Below are positions 50,071 through 61,825 of a DNA stretch of 64,000 bases, piece after piece. This DNA is from Saccharopolyspora_C sp047200635 (GTDB taxonomy: Bacteria; Actinomycetota; Actinomycetes; Mycobacteriales; Pseudonocardiaceae). Below the pieces are notes generated by a model. The model saw only the letters and a program-made list of their open reading frames with translations, had not been told where the DNA came from and made no database searches. Location: assembly GCF_047200635.1 (NCBI RefSeq), contig NZ_JBJZOI010000008.1:62001-126000 (forward strand). The letters are read 5' to 3'. Numbering within the stretch: position 1 is the first letter of the stretch; the number at the start of each line of letters is the position of its first letter. The translations under genes and the position numbers were made by a program.

Positions 50071-50556
50071 ATGCGGTGTCCGTTCTGCCGAGGCGATGAT
50101 TCGCGGGTGGTCGACTCGCGGGAGGTCGAGGAAGGCCAGGCGATCCGGCGCAGGAGGTCGTGTTCGTCCTGCGGCCGCCGGTTCACGACGATCGAGGAGC
50201 TCGTGCTGTCGGTGGTGAAGCGCTCCGGCGTCACCGAGCCGTTCAGCCGCGAGAAGGTGGTTCGCGGCGTTCGCCGCGCCTGCCAGGGCCGTCCGGTCCA
50301 GGAGGACGCGCTGCAACAGCTCGCCCACCGCGTCGAGGACGCGGTCCGCTCCCGAGGTGTGTCGGAGTTGTCCAGCCATGAGGTCGGCCTGGCGATCCTG
50401 GGGCCGCTGCGCGAACTGGACGAGGTCGCGTACCTCCGGTTCGCCAGCGTGTACCGGGCCTTCTCGTCCGTCGAGGACTTCGAGAAGGAGATCGTCGACC
50501 TCAGGGCCGCCTCGGACGCGGTCTCGAAGGTGGCCGAGGGGGACACCGGTGGCTAG
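50071..50556 (+). CDS. nrdR: Ribonucleotide reductase repressor NrdR
   Basis: A 161-residue regulator with an N-terminal zinc ribbon (MRCPFC ... SCSSCGRRF) and an ATP-cone that senses ATP/dATP. It represses ribonucleotide reductase genes. ATG 50071 is preceded by GGAAGGGGGTGAG. nrdJ follows after 121 nt, so it probably controls its own operon. Confidence 0.97.
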   Translation: MRCPFCRGDDSRVVDSREVEEGQAIRRRRSCSSCGRRFTTIEELVLSVVKRSGVTEPFSREKVVRGVRRACQGRPVQEDALQQLAHRVEDAVRSRGVSELSSHEVGLAILGPLRELDEVAYLRFASVYRAFSSVEDFEKEIVDLRAASDAVSKVAEGDTGG

Positions 50557-50677
50557 GTCGAAGCGGCGGCCCAGGCGCGGGTCGGCGGCGAACGGCGGTG
50601 GGATGCGGCCGGACCGGACGGGGAGCCCGGATGGTGGCGGCGACGCACGAGCGAGCAACAGGGAAGAGGGACAGGTC

Positions 50678-53503
<2,826 letters not shown>

Positions 53504-53510
53504 TCGACCT

Positions 53511-53546
53511 GCGCGGTGGCGGGGCCTTCGGGTTCCGCCACCGCGC
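53511..53546 (+). terminator. First terminator after nrdJ
   Basis: Perfect 12-bp stem GCGCGGTGGCGG / CCGCCACCGCGC with a 12-nt loop. Confidence 0.75.
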
Positions 53547-53557
53547 GAAGCCCGGAT

Positions 53558-53597
53558 GACGAAGGGGAGCCGACCACGCGGTCGGCTCCCCTTCGTC
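53558..53597. terminator. Second, very strong terminator after nrdJ
   Basis: Perfect 18-bp stem GACGAAGGGGAGCCGACC with its complement, 4-nt loop. It can act on both strands: nrdJ from the left and the small membrane gene from the right. Confidence 0.9.
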
Positions 53598-53696
53598 CTG
53601 CGCGGCCCGCGTCCGCCGACCGCGGCCCCGCCGGACGGCGGGACCGGGTCTCGCGCGACGACGCACGTGAAGATCACCGGGTCCGCGCTGACCTGG

Positions 53697-54041
53697 TCAG
53701 GTCCTCCCCGTCCCCCGCGCCCCCTGCGGTTCACCGCGCCGGCCGTCACCTCGGGACAGGATCCGCGCCGTGGTGGCGACCCCGGCGGTCGCGGTCAGAA
53801 CCGCGGGCCAGGCACCGATCCGTCGCGCCAGCGGATGCGATCCGGCGAGTCCCGCCGCGTACGCGACGCCGAGGAGCATCGCGCGTCCGAGACCGCTGCG
53901 GCGTCGGCAGCTCTCCACACCCGCGAGCCCGCCGGCCCCGGCGACCAGGCCGCTCCACGAGCGGTGCCGCTGCATCCGGGTGACCGCGAAGCCGGCGATC
54001 AGACCCGCGGAGGTGAACAGGGCGGGCGCGACGCCGCGCAT
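53697..54041 (-). CDS. Small membrane protein of unknown function
   Basis: A 114-residue protein with three hydrophobic stretches (ALFTSAGLIAGFAVT, AMLLGVAYAAGLAG, AWPAVLTATAGVATTARIL) and a Gly/Arg-rich C-terminus. ATG 54041 is preceded by AAGGAG at 6 nt, good support that it is translated. No family recognised. Confidence 0.7.
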   Translation of the reverse strand: MRGVAPALFTSAGLIAGFAVTRMQRHRSWSGLVAGAGGLAGVESCRRRSGLGRAMLLGVAYAAGLAGSHPLARRIGAWPAVLTATAGVATTARILSRGDGRRGEPQGARGTGRT

Positions 54042-54228
54042 GGCCGGCTCCTTCGGGTGGACCTGGAACGTGATTCCTCGACTTTACCTGCGCGTTCACC
54101 GCCGAGGCCGACCTCCGCTCGTCTGGTCGCCGTGCGCTTTTCGGGTGGTGTTCAGCCGCGAGCTCGCCCCCGCGGGCGCGGGTGCGATCTGCTGGAGCGC
54201 TGGTGCCCACCGTTGTTGTGGAGGCTTC

Positions 54229-57200
54229 ATGCGCTCGCGCGGGGTTGTCGTGGTGCTCGCGGGCGCGGTGCTCGCGGGTGTGGTCCTCGCACCCGCCGGG
54301 GCGGCTGCTCCGCTCGGGCCGCCTCCCGTGGAGGACGCGCCCGGGGCCTCGGCCGCCGAGCGCGGTCCGGTCAGCGTCCGCACCGCCACGACGCGCTCGG
54401 TCCTGGACGGGTTCGAGACCTCCCGCGAGACCGCGGAGCTGGCACCGGGGCTCACCCTGACGGAATTCGACCGCTTCGAGCCCGAGGGCTGGGTGCGCGG
54501 CGACGTGCTCACGGCCGAGCTGGCCGGTGCTGGCCTGCGTCCCGCGTACCTCAGCCCGGGGGCGGCCTCGTCGCGCCGACCGCTGACCGAGCAGCTGTCC
54601 GGAGCGGTCGCGGGGGTCAACGGCGACTTCTTCGACATCGACGCTTCCGGTGCCCCGCTCGGTGCGGCGATCTCGGGCGGAGAGCTGCTCAGCGCGCCCG
54701 CGGCGGGGCACAACGACGTGGCCGCGGTGGGCGGCTCCGCCGGAGGCCTGATGCGGGTCCTCCTGGCGGCCGAGCTCACCCGCGCGGACGGGACCCGCGT
54801 GCCGATCACCGATCTGAACGCACCGACGATCGCCCCGGACGGGATCGGCCTCTACACCCCGTTCTGGGGCGCGGCCTCCCGCGCGGGGCTCGTTCCCGGC
54901 GGGGTTCCCGCCATCGAGGTCGAGCTCGCCGATGACGTGGTGCGGCAGGTCCGACCGGGGCCTGCCGAGGGCGCGGTCCCCGCCGGGGCGGTGCGCCTGC
55001 TGGGCGTCGGCAGCGGCGCCGACGCGCTGCGCTCGTTGCGCCCGGGTGACCGGGCCTCCGTGCACTACCGGCCGCTCGTGGACGGCCCCACCCCGCGGGT
55101 GGCGGTCGGCGGCAACCGGGTGCTGCTGCGCGGCGGGGAGGTGCAGGACGTCGACGACACCGCGCTGCACCCGCGCACGGCGGCGGGTTTCTCCGCCGAC
55201 GGCACCCGGATGTGGCTCGTCACCATCGACGGCAGGCAGGACGCGAGCAGGGGAGCGACCGAACGGGAACTGGCGGAACGGCTGCGCGCCCTCGGTGCCA
55301 GCGATGCGATCAACCTGGACGGTGGCGGCTCCTCGACCTTGCTGGCGCGGGAACCCGGTGCGGAGGCGGCCGAGGTGCACAACTCGCCGTCGGACGGCGA
55401 GCTGCGCCCGGTGCCCAACGGGATCGGGTTCACCACCGCTGCGGGCAGTGGTCTGCTGCGCGGGATCCGGGTCGAGCCGGAGGCGGGCACCCGCGTCCTG
55501 TCCGGCCTGAGCCGGGTCCTGACCGCGCGGGGCCACGACGAGACCGGCGCACCGGTGGCGGCCGAACCGCGCTGGGCGGTCGCCCCCGGCGGCGGCCGGG
55601 TGGAGAACGACGTCCTGCGCGCGGGCCGCCCTGGTCCGACGACGGTCACCGCGCGCGCGGGCGGCGCCTCGGGGTCGACGCGCATCGAGGTGCTCGGACC
55701 GCCGGCCGGCCTCAGCACCGACACCGAGCGGGTGGCGCTGACCGGGGAGGGAGCGCGCGGGCGGTTCCAGGTGCTCGGCCGGGACGCTGCCGGTTTCCGG
55801 ACCTGGGTGGACCCCGTCGACGTCCGGCTGGAGCACGACGAGCGGGCGGTGCGGATCGTGCCGGACGGGGACGGGTTCGCGGTCACGGCCTTGTCGCCGG
55901 CCGCCACCTCGGTGGTCACGGTCCGGGTGGGGGACCTGACCACGCATCTCGGGGTCACCACCGGGTCCCGACCGGAACCGCTGGCCTCCTTCGACGCGCC
56001 GGACGGCTGGCGCGTCAGCGCTTTCCCGGCGGCGGTGCGCGCCTCGCTGAGCACGGCCGAGGGGCGGGCGGGCACGCCCGGTCTGGCTCTGGACTACGCC
56101 CTGACCGGTACCACCACGACCCGTGCCGCGTACGTCAACGCGGTGGACGGGATCCCGCTCCCACCCGGAACCCAGCGCGTCGGGGTGTGGGTGAACGGCG
56201 ACGGCCGCGGTGCCTGGTTGCGCGGCACCGTCCAGGACGCGGCCGGGGTGGCCACGGTGCTGGACCTGGCGCGGAACGTGGACTGGACGGGTTGGCGCTA
56301 CGTGGAGGCGCCGCTGCCCGAGGGCATCTCCGGTTCGCTTCGCTGGCAGCGGTTGTACGCGGTGGAGCCGGACGGCGCGCGCCAGTACGAGGGGCGGTTG
56401 GTGTTCGACGACCTCGTGGCGCAGGTCGCTCCCGAGGTGCCGGTGCCCGCCGATCCCGAGCCGCGGGATCCGGTCGTGGTGCGCGACGCGGCGCCCCCGT
56501 TTCCCGGAGAGGCGCGGATCGCCGTGGTCAGCGATGCCCAGTTCACCGCCGATGATCCGGACGGTCCGCTGGTCGCGCAGGCGCGGCGGTCGCTGCGCGA
56601 GGCCGTGGCGGCGGCGCCCGACGCGCTCGTGATCAACGGTGACCTGGTGGACCGGGGCACCGCGGCGGACTTCGACCTGGCCCGGGAGGTGATCGAATCC
56701 GAGGTCGGCGGCCGACTGCCCTGGTACTACGTGCCCGGCAACCACGAGGCCTCCGGGCCGGGTGATCTCCGCGAGTTCACCGCGGAGTTCGGGAGCGCGC
56801 ACCAGGTCGCCGACATCGGGGGAACCAGGGCGATCATGCTGGACTCCTCCACCGGATCCCTGCTGGGCGGCGGTTTCGGCCAGGTCCGGATGTTGCGCTC
56901 GGCGCTGCACGAGGCCGCCGCGGACCCGGGGATCCGCTCGGTGGCGATCTTCGTGCATCACCCGCTCCGCGATCCGGGTCCGGGGGACGCCTCCCAGCTC
57001 TCCGATCCGAAGGAGGCCCGGTTGCTGAACCGGTGGCTCGCCGACTTCGAGCGCGACTCGGGCAAACCCGGCGTCCTGGTCTCGGGGCACGTCGGCGCCT
57101 TCCACGCCTCCACCTCCGACGGAATTCCGCTGCTGGTGAACGGCAACGCGGGCAAGCAGCCGTCGGCCGCTCCGGAGCAGGGCGGTTTCACCGGCTGGAG

Positions 57201-57552
57201 CCTGTTGCGGATCGACCCGGGCGACCGGCGGATGCCGGTGCGCTGGGAGACGCGGCCGCACGCGGACCGCATCGAGCTGCCGGTGCCGCCGGTCGCGGCG
57301 GGCGGTGCGGTGTTCGTGCGCGCCCGGTTGCTGCAGGGCGACCGGGCGGTTCCGGTCGAGTACCCGGTGACCGCGTCCTGGTCGGGTTCCGGAGTCCACA
57401 TCGGACGCGGAGGGGCGGGTGCGCCGGGCGCGGTCGCCTCCTTCGACCCGGCGACAGGGAGGTTGGCCGGGGTGCGCGCCGGACGGGCGGAACTCAGCGT
57501 GACGATCAATGGAGTGAAGCAGTCCACCGTATTCACGGTCGCCCAGAAGTGA
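54229..57552 (+). CDS. Large exported phosphodiester glycosidase / metallophosphoesterase fusion
   Basis: A 1107-residue exported protein. After a signal peptide (VVVVLAGAVLAGVVLAPAGAAA), residues about 100-400 match phosphodiester alpha-GlcNAcase-like (NAGPA) domains (VAGVNGDFFDIDASGAPLG near 128, INLDGGGSSTLL near 362). Ig-like and carbohydrate-binding-like beta domains fill about 410-740. A calcineurin-like phosphoesterase domain (about 763-1000) has VVSDAQF, NGDLVDRG, PGNHEA, VHHPL and SGHVGAFH. A BIG-type domain closes the protein. The first metal motif reads D-A-Q instead of D-x-H. The combination suggests removal of sugar phosphodiesters from envelope polymers (inference). ATG 54229 follows GGAGG closely. 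Confidence 0.88.
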   Translation: MRSRGVVVVLAGAVLAGVVLAPAGAAAPLGPPPVEDAPGASAAERGPVSVRTATTRSVLDGFETSRETAELAPGLTLTEFDRFEPEGWVRGDVLTAELAGAGLRPAYLSPGAASSRRPLTEQLSGAVAGVNGDFFDIDASGAPLGAAISGGELLSAPAAGHNDVAAVGGSAGGLMRVLLAAELTRADGTRVPITDLNAPTIAPDGIGLYTPFWGAASRAGLVPGGVPAIEVELADDVVRQVRPGPAEGAVPAGAVRLLGVGSGADALRSLRPGDRASVHYRPLVDGPTPRVAVGGNRVLLRGGEVQDVDDTALHPRTAAGFSADGTRMWLVTIDGRQDASRGATERELAERLRALGASDAINLDGGGSSTLLAREPGAEAAEVHNSPSDGELRPVPNGIGFTTAAGSGLLRGIRVEPEAGTRVLSGLSRVLTARGHDETGAPVAAEPRWAVAPGGGRVENDVLRAGRPGPTTVTARAGGASGSTRIEVLGPPAGLSTDTERVALTGEGARGRFQVLGRDAAGFRTWVDPVDVRLEHDERAVRIVPDGDGFAVTALSPAATSVVTVRVGDLTTHLGVTTGSRPEPLASFDAPDGWRVSAFPAAVRASLSTAEGRAGTPGLALDYALTGTTTTRAAYVNAVDGIPLPPGTQRVGVWVNGDGRGAWLRGTVQDAAGVATVLDLARNVDWTGWRYVEAPLPEGISGSLRWQRLYAVEPDGARQYEGRLVFDDLVAQVAPEVPVPADPEPRDPVVVRDAAPPFPGEARIAVVSDAQFTADDPDGPLVAQARRSLREAVAAAPDALVINGDLVDRGTAADFDLAREVIESEVGGRLPWYYVPGNHEASGPGDLREFTAEFGSAHQVADIGGTRAIMLDSSTGSLLGGGFGQVRMLRSALHEAAADPGIRSVAIFVHHPLRDPGPGDASQLSDPKEARLLNRWLADFERDSGKPGVLVSGHVGAFHASTSDGIPLLVNGNAGKQPSAAPEQGGFTGWSLLRIDPGDRRMPVRWETRPHADRIELPVPPVAAGGAVFVRARLLQGDRAVPVEYPVTASWSGSGVHIGRGGAGAPGAVASFDPATGRLAGVRAGRAELSVTINGVKQSTVFTVAQK

Positions 57553-57576
57553 GTTTTTCCGGGTTGGGGCGGGAAG

Positions 57577-57604
57577 TTGTCCACAGGAGACCGATCCGTC
57601 CACA
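57577..57604. promoter_or_regulatory. Two DnaA-box-like sites
   Basis: TTGTCCACA (57577-57585) equals the consensus DnaA box of high-GC actinomycetes, and CCGTCCACA (57596-57604) matches 7 of 9, 19 bp apart on the same strand. They lie 54 nt before the DUF4192 gene. They may be chance or overlap a promoter -35. Confidence 0.35.
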
Positions 57605-57657
57605 GATGTGCCACTCGCCCCTGCGGCGCCTCGGGAGAGGTCACCGATGTTCCTGGC

Positions 57658-58731
57658 ATGACCACACCGCTGAACGCGCGCATCCACATCGGTGACGCGG
57701 GCCAGGTGCTCGCCGCCGTCCCGCACCTGCTGGGCTTCACCCCGTCCGACTCGCTGGTCCTGCTCGGTCTGCACGCCACGGGCGACGCGGGGGCCTTCGG
57801 CCTCACGCTGCGGATGGACCTGCCGCCGCCGGAGCACCGCAGAGCGCTGACCGAATACCTCTCCACCGGTCCGCCGGTCCGCCGGGGGATCACGGGTGCC
57901 ATCGTCGTGCTCGTCGGGACCGGGCCAGGTGATCCCCGGCCGCAGGAGGAGGACGCCGCCGAGGAGGGCCAGCTGCCCCAGCCGGAACTGGTCGCGATGT
58001 TGCGGGAGGGGTTCGCCGAGGCGGGCATCGACGTGTTGCACGAGCTCTGGGCCCCGCGAATCGAGGCGGGCGCGAGGTGGCGCTGCTACGACGATCCGGC
58101 GTGCCGGGGCCGGATCCCGGATCCGAAGCGCACCGTGCTCGGAGCCGCCATGGCCGCTTCGGGTTCGGTCACCTTCGACAGCCGCGAGGAGCTGCAGCGG
58201 TTGGTGGCGCCGGAGTCCGAGCGGATCCGGGCGCGTTGGGCTGCCCGGCTCGCCGCGATGATCGAGGACGGTGAGCAGGCCCGCCGCGAGGGCGGCGGGG
58301 TGCACCGCGACGTGGAGGTGGCGCTGGCCGGAATCCGGCGGACGGCGGCCGGGGAGGCGCTGACCGAGGACGACCAGCTGCGGATCCTGCTCGCGCTCTC
58401 CGATCACCGCGTCCGCGACCTGTGCCTGGGGCTGGCCGCGGGGGAGTGGGCGCGGCCGGCCGAGCAGCTCTGGCTGAGCCTGGTGCGCAAGGCTCCCGAG
58501 CCCGAGGTCGCCGAGGTCGCGGCGCTGCTGGCGTTCTCCGCCTACCTGCGCGGCGAAGGCGCGATGGCGAGCGTGGCGCTGGAGCGCGTGGAATCCAGCC
58601 GACCCGAGCACGTGCTCGGCTGCCTGCTGCGCCGGGCGCTCGACAGCGGGATCTCACCGACGGAGATCGCCGAAATCGCCAAGGACACGATGACCGATGC
58701 CCGACTCATGATCGAGGCGGAGGAGTCCTGA
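57658..58731 (+). CDS. DUF4192 family protein
   Basis: A 357-residue protein with the DUF4192 opening (IHIGDAGQVLAAVPHLLGFTPSDSLVLLGL) and closing helices (GCLLRRALDSGISPTEIAEIA). The family is widespread in actinomycetes and has no known function. ATG 57658 has no evident ribosome site. A bidirectional hairpin separates it from convergent galE. Confidence 0.9.
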   Translation: MTTPLNARIHIGDAGQVLAAVPHLLGFTPSDSLVLLGLHATGDAGAFGLTLRMDLPPPEHRRALTEYLSTGPPVRRGITGAIVVLVGTGPGDPRPQEEDAAEEGQLPQPELVAMLREGFAEAGIDVLHELWAPRIEAGARWRCYDDPACRGRIPDPKRTVLGAAMAASGSVTFDSREELQRLVAPESERIRARWAARLAAMIEDGEQARREGGGVHRDVEVALAGIRRTAAGEALTEDDQLRILLALSDHRVRDLCLGLAAGEWARPAEQLWLSLVRKAPEPEVAEVAALLAFSAYLRGEGAMASVALERVESSRPEHVLGCLLRRALDSGISPTEIAEIAKDTMTDARLMIEAEES

Positions 58732-58750
58732 TGGGCGTCCAGCTCCGGAG

Positions 58751-58779
58751 GGTGCCCGGCCGGCTCGCGGCCGGGCACC
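58751..58779. terminator. Bidirectional terminator
   Basis: Perfect 11-bp stem GGTGCCCGGCC / GGCCGGGCACC with a 7-nt loop between the convergent DUF4192 and galE genes. Confidence 0.8.
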
Positions 58780-58787
58780 GCCCGGGA

Positions 58788-59747
58788 TCAGCCCTGACGG
58801 GCCCGGGTGAACTCCCAGGCATCCCGCACGATCACCGACAGGTCGGCCAGCCGCGGCTGCCACGACAGCTCGGCGCGGGCCCGGTCGCTGGCGGCCACCA
58901 GCGTCGCCGGATCACCGGCGCGGCGCGGCGCGACCGCCGCGGGGATCGGGTGCCCCGTCACCTCGCGGCAGGTCTCGATCACCTGCTGCACGGAGAATCC
59001 GGTCCCGTTGCCCAGGTTGTAGATCCGGTGCTCGCCGGGCCGAGCGCTCTCCAGCGCCAGCAGGTGCGCGTCGGCGAGGTCGGTGACGTGGATGTAGTCG
59101 CGGACGCAGGTGCCGTCCTCGGTGGGCCAGTCGTCCCCGTACATCTGCACCTGGTCGCGCTGTCCCAGCGCGACCTGCAGCACGATCGGGATCAGGTGCG
59201 TCTCCACGGCGTGCCGCTCACCGAACGCGCCGTGCGCGCCGGCCACGTTGAAGTAGCGCAGGCTCACCGCGCCCAGCCCGTGCGCGGTGGCGTACGAGCT
59301 GATCGCGTGGTCGATGGCGAGCTTCGTGGCGCCGTAGGTGTTCGTGGGCCGGGTGGGGGCGTCCTCCGGGATCGGCACCGAGTCGGGCTCGCCGTAGGTG
59401 GCGGCGGTGGAGGAGAACACGAGCCGGGGCGTGCCGTGCTCGCGGACCGCCTCCAGCAGGCGCAGCGAGGTGAGCACGTTGCCCTGCCAGTACTTCGCCG
59501 GGTCCTCCATGGACTCGCCGACCAGCGACTTGGCCGCGAAGTGCAGTACCCCGTCGTAGCCGTCGGCGAGCAGGTCACCGGCCGCTTCGGCGATGTCGGC
59601 CCGCACGAAGGTGCTGCCGGGCGGTACCGCGTCGGCGTGGCCGGTCGAGAGGTCGTCGACCACGGTGACCTCGTGGCCGTTCTCGAGCAGCCGCGCCGCG
59701 CACACGCTGCCCACGTATCCCGCACCACCGGTGACGAGGAGCTTCAC
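58788..59747 (-). CDS. galE: UDP-glucose 4-epimerase
   Basis: A 319-residue short-chain dehydrogenase that interconverts UDP-glucose and UDP-galactose. It has GGAGYVG for NAD binding, SSTAATYG, the catalytic YGATK (Tyr and Lys) and RYFNVAGAH. GTG 59747 begins MKLLVTGG. It lies 69 nt after galK on the same strand. In corynebacteria galE also follows dtxR, the ideR orthologue. Confidence 0.96.
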   Translation of the reverse strand: MKLLVTGGAGYVGSVCAARLLENGHEVTVVDDLSTGHADAVPPGSTFVRADIAEAAGDLLADGYDGVLHFAAKSLVGESMEDPAKYWQGNVLTSLRLLEAVREHGTPRLVFSSTAATYGEPDSVPIPEDAPTRPTNTYGATKLAIDHAISSYATAHGLGAVSLRYFNVAGAHGAFGERHAVETHLIPIVLQVALGQRDQVQMYGDDWPTEDGTCVRDYIHVTDLADAHLLALESARPGEHRIYNLGNGTGFSVQQVIETCREVTGHPIPAAVAPRRAGDPATLVAASDRARAELSWQPRLADLSVIVRDAWEFTRARQG

Positions 59748-59816
59748 GGAGGTTCTGCCTTTCCTGAGACGTCGAACTCGGCGGCACCGCGGGGAGGCGG
59801 GGCCGGGCGGGCGAGG

Positions 59817-60995
59817 TTATCGGTCGCGGCCCGCCCCGGCCGCCGGGGTCGCGGTGAACAGGCGCGGCGCGGTGAGCTTCTGCTCGGCGAACGCGTCGAG
59901 CACCGCCCGGCCGATCGACTCGCGGTCCCGCGCGCGCACCAGCGCGATGGCCGAGCCGCCGAAACCGCCACCGGTCATCCGGGCGCCGAGCGCCCCGGAT
60001 TCCAGCGCGGCGTCCACCGCGACGTCCAGTTCCAGGCAGGAGATCCGGTAGTCGTCACGCATGCTCACGTGCGAGGCGGTCAGCAGCGGACCGATCGAGG
60101 CGAGCTGCCCGGCGTCCAGCTCGGACACCGTGGAGATCACCCGCTCGTTCTCCGTCACCACGTGGCGCACCAGCGGGCGCAGCTCGTTCGGGAGAACGGC
60201 CAGCGCGCCGTCCAGGTCCGCCACCGAGATGTCGCGCAGCGCCTTGACCCCGAGCAGCTCGGCGGCGTGCTCGCAGCCCTGGCGGCGCTCGCCGTACCCG
60301 GACTCGCTGTGCGAGTGCTTCGCCTGGGTGTCGATCACCAGCAGTTCCAGGTCCGCCGCGGCGGTGTCGAACGGGATCTGCTCCAGCTCGCCGGTGCGCA
60401 CGTCGAAGAACAGCGCGTGCGACTCGGTGCAGCGCAGGGAGGCGGTCTGGTCCAGCAACCCGGTGGGGGCGCCGACGAAGTCGTTCTCCGAGATCTGCAC
60501 CCAGCGCGCGACGTCGGCCAGCGGCGGCGCGTCCGGTCCGTCCGCGGGCCGACCCGCGAGGTCGAGCAGCGCCAGCGCGACCGCGCACTCCAGCGCGTGC
60601 GAGGAGGAGAGACCGGCGCCCGCGGGGACATCGCCCGCGATGACCAGGTCGGCACCGGTCACCTCGACGCCCTGCTCGCGCAGCGCCCAGGCGACTCCGG
60701 CGGGGTACGCCCCCCAGCCGCGGATCGAGCCGGGTGCCAGCTCGGCGATCGCGCCGAGCTCGGTCCGGTGCAGCACGCCGTCGTCGCCGAGGGTTGCCGC
60801 GGTGAGCAGTCCGTCATCACGACGCGAGGCGGCCACCGCGATGCGGTGCGGCAACGCGATCGGGAGCACGAAGCCGTCGTTGTAGTCGGTGTGCTCGCCG
60901 ATCAGGTTCACCCTGCCGGGGGCGGACCAGACGACGTCCGGGGCGCGTCCTCGTTCGCCGCCGAACGCTTCGGCGGCGGTGTCGGCCGGGCTCAC
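59817..60995 (-). CDS. galK: Galactokinase
   Basis: A 392-residue GHMP kinase that phosphorylates galactose at C1. Signature GRVNLIGEHTDYNDGFVLP (galactokinase motif), GDVPAGAGLSSSHALE (ATP loop) and MTGGGFGGSAIALV. GTG 60995 overlaps the ideR stop (GTGA), so it is translationally coupled to the iron regulator. No galT is present in the window. Confidence 0.96.
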   Translation of the reverse strand: MSPADTAAEAFGGERGRAPDVVWSAPGRVNLIGEHTDYNDGFVLPIALPHRIAVAASRRDDGLLTAATLGDDGVLHRTELGAIAELAPGSIRGWGAYPAGVAWALREQGVEVTGADLVIAGDVPAGAGLSSSHALECAVALALLDLAGRPADGPDAPPLADVARWVQISENDFVGAPTGLLDQTASLRCTESHALFFDVRTGELEQIPFDTAAADLELLVIDTQAKHSHSESGYGERRQGCEHAAELLGVKALRDISVADLDGALAVLPNELRPLVRHVVTENERVISTVSELDAGQLASIGPLLTASHVSMRDDYRISCLELDVAVDAALESGALGARMTGGGFGGSAIALVRARDRESIGRAVLDAFAEQKLTAPRLFTATPAAGAGRDR

Positions 60996-61690
60996 CGGGG
61001 GGTGACCAGGACGGCGTGGGCGATGGCGGGGGTGAGCTTCGTGCCGCCCCTGGTTCCGTTGACCTCGATCGGCTTGTTCACCCCGGTGACCGAGCCGATC
61101 TCGATCTCCTCGTCGGGCATCAGCCCGACCTCCTTGAGCTCGCTCATCAGTTCGGGGTCGAGTTGCACGTGCTCCGCGATCCGGCACACCGTGGCGCGGC
61201 CGCCGCCCTTGCGGGCGATCTCGTCGACGCGCTGCAGCTCGGACTCGGCGGTGGACGGGGGCTGGGGGTCGGCGCCGAGCTCTTCCAGGCCGGGGATCGG
61301 GTTGCCGTACGGCGACGTGGCCGGGTTGCCGAGCAGGGCGATGAGCTTGCGCTCCACGGCCTCGCTCATCACGTGCTCCCAGCGGCACGCCTCGTCGTGC
61401 ACGTGCTCCCACTCCAGACCGATCACGTCGACCAGCAGTCGCTCGGCGAGCCGGTGCTTGCGCATCACGCGCACGGCGCGGGTGCGCCCTGCCACGGTGA
61501 GCTCCAGATGGCGGTCCTCGGCGACGGTCAGCAGGCCGTCGCGCTCCATCCGGGCCACGGTCTGACTGACGGTGGGGCCGCTCTGCTCGAGGCGTTCGGC
61601 GATCCTCGCGCGCAGCGGGACGACGCCCTCCTCCTCCAAGTCGTAGATGGTGCGAAGGTACATCTCGGTGGTATCGATGAGATCGTTCAC
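60992..61690 (-). CDS. ideR: Iron-dependent regulator IdeR (DtxR family)
   Basis: A 232-residue Fe(II)-activated repressor, very close to M. tuberculosis IdeR (NDLIDTTEMYLRTIYDLEEEG). All DtxR-numbered metal ligands are in place: Met10, Cys102, Glu105 and His106 in site 2; His79, Glu83 and His98 in site 1. Residues 1-73 form the DNA-binding domain and the last 80 the SH3-like domain. GTG 61690 follows GGGAG by 7 nt. It heads ideR-galK-galE. Confidence 0.97.
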   Translation of the reverse strand: MNDLIDTTEMYLRTIYDLEEEGVVPLRARIAERLEQSGPTVSQTVARMERDGLLTVAEDRHLELTVAGRTRAVRVMRKHRLAERLLVDVIGLEWEHVHDEACRWEHVMSEAVERKLIALLGNPATSPYGNPIPGLEELGADPQPPSTAESELQRVDEIARKGGGRATVCRIAEHVQLDPELMSELKEVGLMPDEEIEIGSVTGVNKPIEVNGTRGGTKLTPAIAHAVLVTPR

Positions 61691-61718
61691 GCTGGCTCCC
61701 CGTAGCTGTCCCGATTCG

Positions 61719-61724
61719 ATTCTA
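61719..61724 (-). promoter_or_regulatory. -10 of the ideR promoter
   Basis: TAGAAT on the minus strand, about 28 nt before the ideR start, with TGACCA 18 nt further upstream as a weak -35. Confidence 0.5.
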
Positions 61725-61737
61725 GTCCCGGCTCACC

Positions 61738-61753
61738 ACCACTGGTCAGTGGT
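61738..61753. promoter_or_regulatory. Palindrome over the ideR -35 region
   Basis: ACCACTG-GT-CAGTGGT: perfect 7-bp arms around 2 bp, centred on the proposed ideR -35 (61743-61748). It does not resemble the IdeR box TTAGGTTAGGCTAACCTAA, so another factor is suggested. Confidence 0.45.
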
Positions 61754-61825
61754 CTCCGAGCAGCCGTTTCCGCTGCTCGTCCCGGGTGTGCCCGACCAAC
61801 TCCCCGTCTTGCAGGAGGCCGTTGC

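Noticed and set aside
50557..50677. Possible cobalamin riboswitch before nrdJ
   Set aside because: The 121-nt gap is too short for the usual aptamer and no B12-box-like sequence was seen there or before nrdR.
53746..58611. 1600-codon open frame on the minus strand opposite the phosphodiester glycosidase gene
   Set aside because: Composition of His/Arg/Gly runs with no domain; antisense shadow of a gene with high third-position GC.
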